Assembly (NCBI GenBank): GCA_014385025.1
Contig: JACRTB010000006.1
Span: forward strand, 1-64,000
Reading direction: 5' to 3'
From: Yanshouia hominis
Lineage (GTDB): Bacteria > Bacillota > Clostridia > Oscillospirales > Ruminococcaceae
Length of the DNA: 64,000 nt
A program made the position numbers and the translations under genes. This document shows, piece by piece, positions 15,501 through 23,316 of this stretch. The notes beneath the pieces are model-generated. The model was given only the letters and a program-made list of their open reading frames with translations, was not told where the DNA came from and ran no database searches. The first letter of the stretch is position 1; each line of letters starts with the position of its first letter.

Positions 15501-16210
15501 ATCTGCACGTGGTCAAGCTCGGTCGAAAAGGTGGTGTGGCGGCAGTGGTCGGACCAATAGGTGTCGATCAGCTTAAGTTCAGTGAAGGTCGGGCAGCGGC
15601 CCTCGCCCCTGAAATAATCCTGGCAGAATTTCAGGTCGTCGAGGTCCATCGCGAGGCCGTGGCGGGAAAGCATTCCCTCGAGCGCCTCTTCGTCCATCTC
15701 CAGAAAGCCCTCGAGCACCGCGACGTCCGGCGGGGCGGGATAGTCGGTTTCGAGGGTGGCGGGCAGCTCCAGCGAAGCCTCGCGGCTCTCGACGGGGTTG
15801 ATGAGATAGCGGCGGACCTCCTCCCTCTGGGAATCGGTCAGCGCCCCTTCAAAGAGGTAGACCCGCGCGCAGCGGATGAGGGGACGCTCCTTCTGGGTCT
15901 GGAGCTGGATGCACTGGGCGGCCGAATCGGCCCGCTGATCGTACTGGCCGGGCAGATATTCGACGGCGAAGAGGAAGCCGTCCGTTTCGGGAAGCCGGTC
16001 CCAGGCGAGGTCCACCTGCGGCTCGCCGAAGACGGTCATCCGGGCCGCGGCGAAGTCCTCGGGGGAAATCCGCTCTGCATCGTAGCGGTTGAAGATCCGA
16101 AGGCCGGTCAGCGACTCGAGGCCGAGCGCCGAACGCAGATCCGCGAGGACGCCGTCGGCCTCCACCGCGTAGGGGCGCTTTTTCTCAATGAAAACACGAT
16201 ATACCGCCAT
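12512..16210 (-). CDS. purL: Phosphoribosylformylglycinamidine synthase, single-chain (PurL with PurQ domain)
   Basis: A 1232-residue enzyme for the fourth step of purine synthesis: it converts FGAR, glutamine and ATP to FGAM. The order is an N-terminal PurS-like region, two AIRS-related ATP-binding halves (with NETHNHPTEIEPFGG and SGETNTASIMAYGFDPTIT), and a C-terminal class I glutamine amidotransferase (VLLPVFAGTNCEYD; nucleophile Cys in LGICNGFQ near residue 1073; His/Glu in SHGEGRF). This is the clostridial/proteobacterial-like fused form, not the three-subunit form of Bacillus. ATG 16210 was chosen because AAGGAG stands eight bases upstream; the ATG two codons earlier is too close to it. 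Its start overlaps the end of mtaB by 26 bp, so the two are co-transcribed. Confidence 0.97.
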   Translation of the reverse strand: MAVYRVFIEKKRPYAVEADGVLADLRSALGLESLTGLRIFNRYDAERISPEDFAAARMTVFGEPQVDLAWDRLPETDGFLFAVEYLPGQYDQRADSAAQCIQLQTQKERPLIRCARVYLFEGALTDSQREEVRRYLINPVESREASLELPATLETDYPAPPDVAVLEGFLEMDEEALEGMLSRHGLAMDLDDLKFCQDYFRGEGRCPTFTELKLIDTYWSDHCRHTTFSTELDHVQIESPAVRQSYKRYLELRAEVGRASRPVTLMDLATIGAKALKKRGMLPDLDESEEINACSVKITVDIGGRDEQWLLMFKNETHNHPTEIEPFGGAATCLGGAIRDPLSGRSYVYQAMRVTGAADPLKPISETIPGKLPQRKIVTGAAAGYSSYGNQIGLATGLVREIYHPGYVAKRMEIGAVIAAAPAENVVRTAPEPGDVIVLLGGKTGRDGCGGATGSSKAHSAESLTECGAEVQKGNAPEERKLQRLFRNPEAARMIKRCNDFGAGGVSVAIGELADSLDIDLDAVPKKYEGLDGTELAISESQERMAVVLDEEKAARFLELAATENLQGTPVARVTATGRMRMVWRGRTIVDLSREFLSSNGAPKHVCVRVTAPAAAPASSEFLSFGERLRRTVTDLNVCSQKGLVERFDSSIGGNTVLSPFGGRWQETPAQAMAAKIPVTSGETNTASIMAYGFDPTITDPYASAVTAVSESIAKVVAAGGSRKRCWLSFQEYFERLRRDETRWGKPLAALLGALDAQLALECGAIGGKDSMSGSFEHIDVPPTLVSFAVSTADAANILSPEFERAGSQIGLMMPAADQNGVPDLDSVRQMIDSLEKLIAGHRVRAAWVCEAGGIAEGLFKMSLGNRIGVTLCDGFSDDFWFERHPAAVIISCDELPAGVIKIAETVDSFTLTHAGRTYDLAGYFEDYANRLAPVYPYRLPTPKTAVPVFTGENAVSWPSPAVKTAKPRVLLPVFAGTNCEYDTARAFERAGAETETFIVRNLSAADIEWSAREFERLIRECNIIAVPGGFSGGDEPEGSGKFITAFFRNPRIGDAVADLMERRDGLMLGICNGFQALVKLGLVPYGKIVEPTGGAPTLTFNRIGRHQSKLVATRICSNRSPWLMYEKVGDIHMIPVSHGEGRFVAEPALIEQLAKNGQIAAQYVGPDGRPTLDTEYNPNFSDCAIEAITSPDGRILAKMGHSERCGAFVHKNIPGAKEQKLFLGAVHYFTK

Positions 16211-17525
16211 CTTCATTCTCCTTCTCTGTTTTACAGTCGGTATTGATCGGGATGCCGTGGCACCCGTCTTCCACCACCCGGTCCAGACGGACGTCGATCC
16301 ATCCTCCCGCGCCATGCGGGACCTGTCCGGGCGGAAAAACCTGCACATAAAGATAATTGTCGGTGTAGCCGCCGCCGGTCGCCTCGAGCAGCACGCGGGC
16401 GGTTCTTCCGACCTGGGTTTGGGCGAACGCCCTGCCCGATTCCCGGCACAGTCGGGCGAGCGCCTTCGCCCGCTCCTTTTTGACCGCCGGCAAAACCTGG
16501 TCCGGCAGGGCGGCGGCGGCGGTGCCGGCGCGCGGAGAATATTCAAAGACGTGGCCGCGCAGCAGGCCGGCCGCTTCGACGGTGCGGCAGCACTCCTCAA
16601 ATTCCGCTTCAGTCTCGCCGGGGAAGCCCGCGATCAGATCGGTGGTGACCGAGGGGTTCGAAAAGCGCCCGCGGATTCCCTCGACCGTTTCGAGGTATTG
16701 CCGGGCGGTGTAATGGCGGTTCATCCGGCGCAACGTCGCGTCGCAGCCCGACTGCAGCGCGAGATGGAACTGCGGGCAGAGCCGCGGAAAGGCGGCGAGC
16801 GCGTCCCAGTCGGCGGGGGAGAGAAGGTCCGGCTCGACCGACCCCAGCCGGATGCGGAAATCCCCCGGGACCTCCTCGCAGGCGGCGGCCGCTTCGGCCA
16901 GGGAGGAGCCCCAGCCGCTTCCGTAGCGGGAAAGGTTGATGCCGGTCAGGACAATTTCGCGGTAGCCGGCCCGTACCAGCCGCCGCACCTCGGCGGTGAT
17001 CTCCCCGGGCGGGCGGGAACGGACGGGGCCGCGCGCGAGCGGGATGGCGCAGTAAGAGCAGAACCGGTCGCAGCCGTCCTCCACCTTGAGGTAGGCCCGC
17101 TGGAAGCTCTCGTCAAAGCGGCCGATTTCCAGCGGCTCAAAGGCTTCCCCGGGAGAAAAGGCGGGAATCGAGACGCGGCGTTCCCCGTCCCGCAGGAAGC
17201 TCTGAACCTTCCCGACCAGCCCGGCCCGGTCGAGCGAACCGGTGACAATATCGGCCTCGGGCAGCGCGCGGGCGGCGTCGGGCGCGGCCTGCGGCAGGCA
17301 TCCGGTCAGCACCACCACCGCGCCGGGATGCTCGCGGCGCACCCGGCGCACCGCCTGACGGCTCTTGCGGTCGGCGGCGGAGGTGACGGTGCAGGAGTTG
17401 ATGACAAAAACGTCGGCCTCTCCATCCAAAACGACGGTGAAGCCGTTTTGGGAAAAAAGTCCCTCAAGGGCCTGAGCCTCATACTGGTTTACCCGGCAGC
17501 CGAGGGAAAGGAAGCGGACCCGCAT
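16185..17525 (-). CDS. mtaB: tRNA (ms2t6A37) methylthiotransferase MtaB
   Basis: A 446-residue radical-SAM enzyme that adds a methylthio group to t6A at tRNA position 37. The N-terminal MTTase domain has Cys10, Cys45 and Cys76 for one iron-sulfur cluster; the radical-SAM motif is CDRFCSYC (Cys152, Cys156, Cys159); a TRAM-like domain ends the protein (about residues 365-430, VGRTARVLLEATGGGYTDNYLYVQV). The opening LSLGCRVNQYEAQ with TGCLPQ favours MtaB over MiaB and RimO. It is the first gene of the mtaB-purL operon, with a promoter about 140 bp upstream. No oddity in the catalytic residues. Confidence 0.94.
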   Translation of the reverse strand: MRVRFLSLGCRVNQYEAQALEGLFSQNGFTVVLDGEADVFVINSCTVTSAADRKSRQAVRRVRREHPGAVVVLTGCLPQAAPDAARALPEADIVTGSLDRAGLVGKVQSFLRDGERRVSIPAFSPGEAFEPLEIGRFDESFQRAYLKVEDGCDRFCSYCAIPLARGPVRSRPPGEITAEVRRLVRAGYREIVLTGINLSRYGSGWGSSLAEAAAACEEVPGDFRIRLGSVEPDLLSPADWDALAAFPRLCPQFHLALQSGCDATLRRMNRHYTARQYLETVEGIRGRFSNPSVTTDLIAGFPGETEAEFEECCRTVEAAGLLRGHVFEYSPRAGTAAAALPDQVLPAVKKERAKALARLCRESGRAFAQTQVGRTARVLLEATGGGYTDNYLYVQVFPPGQVPHGAGGWIDVRLDRVVEDGCHGIPINTDCKTEKENEDGGISCFH

Positions 17526-17907
17526 AAAGCGCCCTCCAAACCGCAGGGGCGGCGCCCCTGCCAGATGCTTAGGATGCGAAAACGGGGATGGGACCCCCCG
17601 AAACAGTCCCTCCGGCCGGTTACGGCGAACTTACCGAGAAACGGAAGGAATTTTCGTATTTATTATACGAAAATTACGGGGGAAACGCAAGGCGTTTCTC
17701 CGGATCGGGCGGTGCCTAAAACGCCGAATTTCAGGGCCTCTCTCCCTCATAACTTGGTCATCACGCCGCATATACTGGCTTTGGAACGACCTTTTCCCGG
17801 GAAAGGGCCGGCGGGGAGCGGATTTTCCCGCCGGACGGATGCATGCCGCGTCCCTCCCGGGAATATTTTTCAAATGGATGTTACCAAGAGAGGCGGGGTG
17901 CAATACT
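17526..17907. other. Divergent intergenic region between mtaB and dacF
   Basis: About 380 bp holding the mtaB promoter with its palindrome and, nearer dacF, CATATACT at about 17768, a possible -10 box without a good -35 partner. A GC-rich inverted repeat (GGGGCGGCGCCCC) lies at about 17546. No gene is seen. Confidence 0.5.
17650..17690 (-). promoter_or_regulatory. mtaB-purL promoter with overlapping palindrome
   Basis: On the minus strand TTGCGT (17685-17690) and TATAAT (17662-17667) are 17 bases apart. A perfect 10-bp inverted repeat, ATTTTCGTAT / ATACGAAAAT, at 17650-17659 and 17665-17674 covers the -10 box. Such placement is typical of a repressor operator. A purine-responsive repressor is one possibility, but no regulator can be named from the sequence. 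Confidence 0.7.
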
Positions 17908-19113
17908 ATGAGTAAACGCGGTGCGCCGGCGGCGCTGTTTCTGGCCGTATGCCTGACGGCGGGGACGCTTCTGTCTCCCGCCGCGCTGGCCACCGGGGAG
18001 GACGCCCTTCCCGCGGCCGCGCTGGTCAACCCTGAGATTCCCTGTCAGTCGGCGATTTTGATTGAGCAGACCTCGGGACGGGTCCTCTTTGAAAAGGACC
18101 CCGACACTCCGATGCCGCCCGCTTCCATCACCAAGATCATGACCCTGCTGCTGGTGATGGAGGCGCTCGACGCCGGAACCATCACGCTGGAAACGGCGGT
18201 CACCTGCTCGCCCCACGCCGCCTCGATGGGCGGCGCGCAGATCTGGCTCGAGCCGGGGGAGCGGATGACGGTGCACGAGCTGCTCAAGGCGACCGCCATT
18301 TCGAGCGCCAACGACGCGGCGGTGGCCCTCGGGGAGCTGATTTCGGGCAGCGAGGAAGCCTTCGTCGCGCGGATGAACGAGCGCGCGGGGGAGCTGGGGA
18401 TGAAAAACACCACCTTCCAGAACGCGACCGGACTTGACGCGCAGGGACATCTGACGACCGCGCGGGACATCGCCCTGATGTCGCAGGCGCTGCTTTCCCA
18501 CCCGCTCATCACCGAATACAGCACCGTTTGGATGGACAGTCTGCGAAACGGCGAAACCCAGCTTGTCAACACCAACAAGCTGGTGCGTTTTTTCGAGGGA
18601 GCGACCGGACTGAAAACCGGAACGACCGACGGCGCGGGCTACTGCCTTTCGGCCTCGGCGACCCGCAAGGGGCTTTCGCTGATCGCGGTGGTGCTCGGCG
18701 CGGACACCAGCGACCACCGCTTCGGCTCGGCGCGGGGACTGCTCGAATACGGCTTTGCCCACTATGAGGCGCGGGAGGTCCCGCCGCCGGACCCGGCTCT
18801 CGAGCCGCTGCCGGTGCGCCGCGGGGTGCGGCGGACGGTGGAGCTTGCCTGCGACGCCCCGGAGCGGATGCTGCTGGAAAAGGGCAAGGGAGAACAGCTC
18901 ACCGAACAGAGGGAGCTGGCCGGGGAGCTGGAGGCGCCGGTCGAAGCCGGAACCCGGGTCGGAACGATCCGCCTGCTGCTCGATGGGGTGGTCGTCTGCG
19001 AGTACCCGGTCAAAACCGCCTCGGCGGTCGAGCGGATGACGATGAAATCCGCCTTCCCGATGTTCTGGGGCGAGCTGATCCGGATGGGTCCGGCCGGGGA
19101 CGGGAACGGCTGA
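17908..19113 (+). CDS. dacF: D-alanyl-D-alanine carboxypeptidase, peptidase S11 (DacF/PBP5 type)
   Basis: A 401-residue secreted penicillin-binding protein that trims the terminal D-Ala from peptidoglycan stem peptides. It has a signal peptide (about residues 1-28), then the three active-site motifs: Ser73-x-x-Lys76 (ASITKIM), SSAN (Ser133, Asn135) and Lys236-Thr-Gly. A C-terminal PBP5-type beta domain follows (about residues 285-380). The start was set at 17908 because it gives a clean signal peptide; the ribosome binding site (AGGCGGGG) is weak and longer versions from 17839 or 17878 are possible. The final 23 codons, with the stop, are copied downstream in a 150-bp tandem array. In spore-formers DacF acts on cortex, but vegetative roles are equally possible here. 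Confidence 0.93.
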   Translation: MSKRGAPAALFLAVCLTAGTLLSPAALATGEDALPAAALVNPEIPCQSAILIEQTSGRVLFEKDPDTPMPPASITKIMTLLLVMEALDAGTITLETAVTCSPHAASMGGAQIWLEPGERMTVHELLKATAISSANDAAVALGELISGSEEAFVARMNERAGELGMKNTTFQNATGLDAQGHLTTARDIALMSQALLSHPLITEYSTVWMDSLRNGETQLVNTNKLVRFFEGATGLKTGTTDGAGYCLSASATRKGLSLIAVVLGADTSDHRFGSARGLLEYGFAHYEAREVPPPDPALEPLPVRRGVRRTVELACDAPERMLLEKGKGEQLTEQRELAGELEAPVEAGTRVGTIRLLLDGVVVCEYPVKTASAVERMTMKSAFPMFWGELIRMGPAGDGNG

Positions 19114-19419
19114 ACGGTTTTGCGCTCGCGGGACGAAAGCCCTCCCCCGCAAAGCCCTTCGCGGCGTTATCGTGATTTCCGGCCGGACGGGGCGAAATCC
19201 GCCTTCCCGGTGTTCCGGGGCGGGCTGATCCGGATGGGCCCGGCCGGGGACGGGAACGGCTGAACGGTTTTGCGCTCGCGGGACGAAAGCCCTCCCCCGC
19301 AAAGCCCTTCGCGGCGTTATCGTGATTTCCGGCCGGACGGGGCGAATTCCACCGTCCCGGTGTTCCGGGGCGGGCTGATCCGGATGGGCCCGGCCGGGGA
19401 CGGGAACGGCTGAACGGTT
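19045..19419. repeat. 150-bp tandem repeat array copied from the dacF 3' end
   Basis: Units begin at 19045 (inside dacF), 19195 and 19345; the third is about half-length. Each includes the dacF C-terminal codons, the TGA stop and 80 bp of following sequence. The period of 150 keeps the frame, yet the stop in each unit prevents read-through. The copies differ from the gene at several positions (for example ATGTTCTGGGG against GTGTTCCGGGG). Confidence 0.93.
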
Positions 19420-19492
19420 CCTCGTTCACAGAGCAGAAACATTTTTCGCACAAATCCTTTTGAGGTGTCATAATAATTTCATAGCCGGAAGG

Positions 19493-19521
19493 TTGAAAAA
19501 CGAACGGCTTTCGTGTAAAAT
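19493..19521 (+). promoter_or_regulatory. pgi promoter
   Basis: TTGAAA (19493-19498) and TAAAAT (19516-19521) with a 17-base spacer and a TG just before the -10, 31 bases ahead of the pgi ATG. The region is AT-rich and lies directly after the repeat array. Confidence 0.8.
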
Positions 19522-19551
19522 GATTACAAAGAGGAAGGAGTTGAAAAGCCT

Positions 19552-20880
19552 ATGGCACTTTCCATTGATTTTACCTACCTCGATCAGATGATTTCTCCGG
19601 CCCGGCGCAGGGAGATTGCCCCCGAAATCCTTGCCGCGCAGAAAACCCTGCTCGGGAAAAGCGGGGCGGGCAGCGACTTTCTCGGCTGGCTCGACCCGGC
19701 CGCGCTCAATTCCCCCGGGGAGCTTTCCCGGCTCGAGGCCTGTGCGGAGCGGCTTGCCGCCCAGAGCGGAGCGGTATTGGTCGTCGGCATCGGCGGTTCC
19801 TATCTGGGGGCCCGGGCGGCGGTGGAATACCTTGTCTCCCCCCTGTATAACAGCATCCCGAAAAAGACCCCGGACCTCTGGTTCGTCGGCAACGACGTTT
19901 CGGCCTCCCACCTTGCGGAAGTGCTGTCCGCCTGCCGCGGGCAGGAAATTTCGGTCATCGTGATCTCAAAATCCGGCACCACCACCGAACCGGCGGTTGC
20001 GTTCCGGGTGCTGAAGAAGGAGCTGGCCCGCCGCTACGGCGGGGACGCGGCTTCCCATGTTGTGGCGATCACCGACCGGGCGCGCGGCGCGCTGCTTGCC
20101 ATGGCCCGGGCCGAGGGCTATGAAACCTTCGTCATCCCCGACGACGTGGGCGGAAGATTTTCGGTGCTCACCCCGGTCGGCCTGCTGCCGATCGCGCTTG
20201 CGGGGGTTGATGTCCGTTCGCTCATCGCGGGCGCTGCGGACGCCGCCTCCTTCTGTGCCTCGCCCGACTTTGACAGCAACATCTGCCTGCAGTACGCCGC
20301 GGCAAGGAACCTTCTGCTGCGCGCCGGCCGTTCGGTCGAGCTGTTCTGCGGCTGGAACCCCTGCTTTACGATGACCGCCGAATGGCTCAAGCAGCTTTTC
20401 GGCGAAAGCGAGGGCAAGGATCACAAGGGCCTTTTCCCGGCGTCGGCCGCTTTTACGACCGACCTGCATTCGCTCGGCCAGTTCATTCAGGACGGCAGCA
20501 GGATTCTCTTCGAGACGGTCGTTTCGATCGGGGAGGATACGGCCAGCCTCTCGGTGGAAGCCGAGGACGGGGACCCCGACGGGCTCAACTATCTGGCGGG
20601 GATGCCTCTGGGCGAGATCAACCACAGGGCCGAGCGGGCGGTGGCGATGGCTCACCGTTCGGGCGGAACCCCCTCGATCATCCTTACGACCCCGTCGCGC
20701 TCAGCCTATGAATACGGCTGGATGCTCTATTTCTTCGAATTTGCCTGCGGGGTCAGCGGCTATACGCTGGGGGTCAACCCCTTTGACCAGCCGGGCGTTG
20801 AGGATTACAAAAAGAATATGTTTGCCCTGCTGGGCAAGCCGGGCTACGAGGCTCTGGCGGCACAGCTCTCGAACAAGTGA
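19552..20880 (+). CDS. pgi: Glucose-6-phosphate isomerase
   Basis: A 442-residue cytosolic enzyme that interconverts glucose-6-phosphate and fructose-6-phosphate. The short bacterial form is shown by VVGIGGSYLGARA, the sugar-phosphate binding segment VISKSGTTTEPA, the GRFSVLTPVGLLP loop and the C-terminal Lys-containing NPFDQPGVEDYKKNMF, which carries the catalytic acid/base residues. Length agrees with the Firmicutes form (about 445-450). The ATG follows AGGAAGGAG with a 14-base gap. It has its own promoter; the small P-loop gene follows after 52 bp and may be co-transcribed. Confidence 0.97.
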   Translation: MALSIDFTYLDQMISPARRREIAPEILAAQKTLLGKSGAGSDFLGWLDPAALNSPGELSRLEACAERLAAQSGAVLVVGIGGSYLGARAAVEYLVSPLYNSIPKKTPDLWFVGNDVSASHLAEVLSACRGQEISVIVISKSGTTTEPAVAFRVLKKELARRYGGDAASHVVAITDRARGALLAMARAEGYETFVIPDDVGGRFSVLTPVGLLPIALAGVDVRSLIAGAADAASFCASPDFDSNICLQYAAARNLLLRAGRSVELFCGWNPCFTMTAEWLKQLFGESEGKDHKGLFPASAAFTTDLHSLGQFIQDGSRILFETVVSIGEDTASLSVEAEDGDPDGLNYLAGMPLGEINHRAERAVAMAHRSGGTPSIILTTPSRSAYEYGWMLYFFEFACGVSGYTLGVNPFDQPGVEDYKKNMFALLGKPGYEALAAQLSNK

Positions 20881-20932
20881 TCAGGCGGGCTTTGGGGTAC
20901 AAAGAACGCTCAAAATCTAGGAGGTAACAATT

Positions 20933-21343
20933 ATGATTAAGCTGATTGTGGGACACAAGGGCTCCGGCAAGACCAAGACGATGATCCAGATGGCCAACGA
21001 TGCGGTCAAGACCTCGAACGGCAATGTCGTCTGCGTTGAGAAAGGGATCCAGCTCAACTATGACCTCAACTATCAGATCCGTCTCGTTGACATCGACCAG
21101 TATGGCGTCAACGAATACAATGCGCTGCTGGGCTTTCTCTGCGGGCTGATGGCGGGCAACTACGACATCACCGACATCTTCGTCGACGCCACCTTCAAGA
21201 TCTGCGGCAAGGACCCCGAAAAGTTTGCCGATATGGTCGAGCGCCTTTATAAGCTTACCTCCGCGAACGGCCTGACCGTCGTCTTTACCGTCTCCTGCGA
21301 GCCGGAAGAGGTTCCCGAACGGATTCGGAAGTATCAGATTTAA
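20933..21343 (+). CDS. Small P-loop protein, function unknown
   Basis: A 136-residue protein that begins MIKLIVGHKGSGKT, a clear Walker A motif at residues 7-14, followed by a short domain with FVDATFKICGK and ends in VVFTVSCEPEEVPERIRKYQI. The strand FTVSCEP may take the place of Walker B. It is too short for a kinase with a lid or for an AAA+ ATPase. An excellent site, AGGAGG, stands eight bases before the ATG, so it is surely expressed. A strong terminator follows within 15 bases. I recognise it only as a conserved clostridial type; nucleotide binding is inferred. Confidence 0.85.
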   Translation: MIKLIVGHKGSGKTKTMIQMANDAVKTSNGNVVCVEKGIQLNYDLNYQIRLVDIDQYGVNEYNALLGFLCGLMAGNYDITDIFVDATFKICGKDPEKFADMVERLYKLTSANGLTVVFTVSCEPEEVPERIRKYQI

Positions 21344-21354
21344 TTCGTCCAGAA

Positions 21355-21396
21355 AAAAAGAGCGGAAATCCCCGCAGAGGGATTTCCGCTCTTTTT
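21355..21396 (+). terminator. Terminator after the P-loop gene
   Basis: AGCGGAAATCCC pairs with GGGATTTCCGCT around a 6-base loop, flanked by an A-run before and CTTTTT after: a textbook intrinsic terminator. Confidence 0.93.
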
Positions 21397-21834
21397 CGTT
21401 TCCGGGAGGGCGGCGGTGCAATGACGCGCCGCCCTCCCGGAGGGTCGCCTTGGGCAGAGGACGGGGCGTTCTTCCATGGGGCCCATCCCGGCGGAGGGGC
21501 GGGGCGCGGACAGTCGAAAAATCGGGGCGGCCCGCCCGCCGCCGGACAGGAAATGGAAAATGGTTCGGTCCTTTCCGGGAAACGAAACGCCCCCTCGGAG
21601 CCGCCGCGGGCCGTGCGGCCTGTGCCCGGCCCTAATTTCCGGGTGAAAGCTCGCCGCTTGCGTGCCCTGCGGGTGCAGGGGTGGCTTTACCCGTTGAAAA
21701 TTCATTTTCAACGGGTAAAGGGGGAGATAACCCCCGTCTATCTTTTGTGCGGCTCGAGGGCAGAACCCACAGCGCCGCCCTCCGCATGGGCGCGCCGGGT
21801 ACCGGCCGGGCCGGCGGGCAAGCCTGACCTTGGG
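21397..21834. other. Intergenic region between convergent genes
   Basis: About 440 bp of GC-rich sequence without a supported gene. It contains a perfect 15-bp hairpin (21686-21700 with 21705-21719, loop TTCA) followed by a smaller GGGGG/CCCCC hairpin (about 21719-21735). The first could end transcription coming from the amidohydrolase on the minus strand, but lacks a T-run. Confidence 0.5.
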
Positions 21835-23268
21835 TTAAAACTCACTTTCGGCGCGCAGCGCATAGAGGCCGTGATTTTGGGTGAAGCGGCGCATCCGCCC
21901 GGGGCCGAGCCGGACGGATAAATCGGCAAAGGCGCGGTCGGCGTCGCGCAGAATCTCCTCCTCGCCGCAGAGCAGCAGGCGCCGGTTTCCGACCGCCTGT
22001 TCCCCGTCCACAAAGACGTCCCGGACATCCTGTCCCTGCGCGTGGTAGACCAGCCGCTGCACCAGAAGCTCCGGGGTGGGGGCGGGGGCCAGATGGGGCT
22101 GGTTCAGGTCGATGGTGATCAGGTCGGCGCGCTTGCCCGGCTCGAGCGAGCCCAGCTGGCCGCCCATTCCCAGCGCTTCGGCCGCGCGGATGGTGCACAG
22201 CTCCAGAACCATTCCGGGCGGCGCGAGCATCGTATCCCCCTCGTGGGCGCGGTGGATCACCTGGAACACCTTCATTTCGCGCCAGAGGTCGAAGCTGCGG
22301 TCGGGGGAAGTGCCGTCCGAGACAACGGCCAGCCGCGCGCCCGCGCGCAGCAGCTCGTAGACCGGGCACCGTCTGCGGATCACCGACCGGGTGGTGGGAC
22401 CGTGCAGCACCCATGCTCCTGTTTCGGCCAGAATCGATACCTCCCGTTCGGAAAGGCCGGTGCAGTGGGTCAGCGAGAGGGAGGGGCAGAGCGCCTCGGG
22501 GGTCGTCTCATGGAGGAATTCCACGTCCCCGCCGTAGGCGTGGGTGTGCAGAATCACCCCGAACTCCCGGGAAAGCTCATGCATCGTGCGGTTTTCGGCG
22601 GCGGAAAAGGCGTCGTCCATCCCGGCCTTGCGCCCCATCGTCGAAGGGGCGACGATGCAGAACCGCCGGGGATGTCCGTCCGCGAACCGGAGCAGCGCCT
22701 GCCTCGCGTTGACGGCGGCATCCCGCGGATGGGCTTCGTACTCCCGAAAAGAATCTCCCTGCCAGTGGCGGATCGTCTTGGGCCACGGAGGCGCGGCACA
22801 GCCCAGGCCGGCAAACTGCCGGATGCCGGTTTTCAGGCTGCCTTCGAAGTGGGCCTCCAGCAGCTCGACCCGGTCGCAGCGGGAAGAGCTTCCCATCATC
22901 GAGACGCCGGTGGTAATCCCGAATTTCAGCCGTTCGGCGGCGGCCAGCGCGCCATCCGCATACCAGAAGAAATCGTCGGTAAACCGGTCATAGATTTCGT
23001 TTGCCATCGAGATCCAGTGGGTGGACTGCTCCCCGAGGGTGCGGATCAGGCAGTGGCCGGCGTGGCCGTGGGCGTCGATCAGCCCCGGCAGCACGGCCAG
23101 ACGCGTGCCGTCGATCGTCCGCCGGGCGCCGGCGCCGGAGGGAAGCTCCTCCATCGGGCCGACGGCGGCGATGGTTTTTCCCCGCACCGCGACAAAGCCG
23201 GGCGAGAGAATCCGGTGCCGCCGGTCCATGGTGACAACCGAGGCGTTGGTGATCAGAAGGTCGTACAT
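21835..23268 (-). CDS. Amidohydrolase-family deaminase-like enzyme
   Basis: A 477-residue metal-dependent hydrolase. The N-terminal composite domain (LLITNASVVTMD ... KTIAAVGPM) leads to the metal motif GLIDAHGHAGH (His67, His69); further metal ligands are the His in ILHTHAYGG and the Asp in VVSDGTSPD; the C-terminus returns to the small domain (GSLEPGKRADLITIDL). The overall plan is that of the SAH/MTA/guanine deaminase and hydantoinase-related group; exact substrate is unknown. It lies 48 bp after the MscS gene and three genes after an M20 carbamoylase-like enzyme on the same strand, which fits breakdown of a cyclic ureide or nucleobase derivative. This pathway link is inference. Confidence 0.88.
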   Translation of the reverse strand: MYDLLITNASVVTMDRRHRILSPGFVAVRGKTIAAVGPMEELPSGAGARRTIDGTRLAVLPGLIDAHGHAGHCLIRTLGEQSTHWISMANEIYDRFTDDFFWYADGALAAAERLKFGITTGVSMMGSSSRCDRVELLEAHFEGSLKTGIRQFAGLGCAAPPWPKTIRHWQGDSFREYEAHPRDAAVNARQALLRFADGHPRRFCIVAPSTMGRKAGMDDAFSAAENRTMHELSREFGVILHTHAYGGDVEFLHETTPEALCPSLSLTHCTGLSEREVSILAETGAWVLHGPTTRSVIRRRCPVYELLRAGARLAVVSDGTSPDRSFDLWREMKVFQVIHRAHEGDTMLAPPGMVLELCTIRAAEALGMGGQLGSLEPGKRADLITIDLNQPHLAPAPTPELLVQRLVYHAQGQDVRDVFVDGEQAVGNRRLLLCGEEEILRDADRAFADLSVRLGPGRMRRFTQNHGLYALRAESEF

Positions 23269-23316
23269 GGAAAAGCCCTCCTTTTTCTGTGCGGCGCGGC
23301 GGTCCGCCGCGCCGGT

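Noticed and set aside
12527-16246. 1239-codon open frame on the plus strand opposite purL
   Set aside because: It lies exactly antisense to a convincing purL, has no ribosome binding site and reads as low-complexity Gly/Ala/Arg-rich sequence typical of GC-rich shadow frames.
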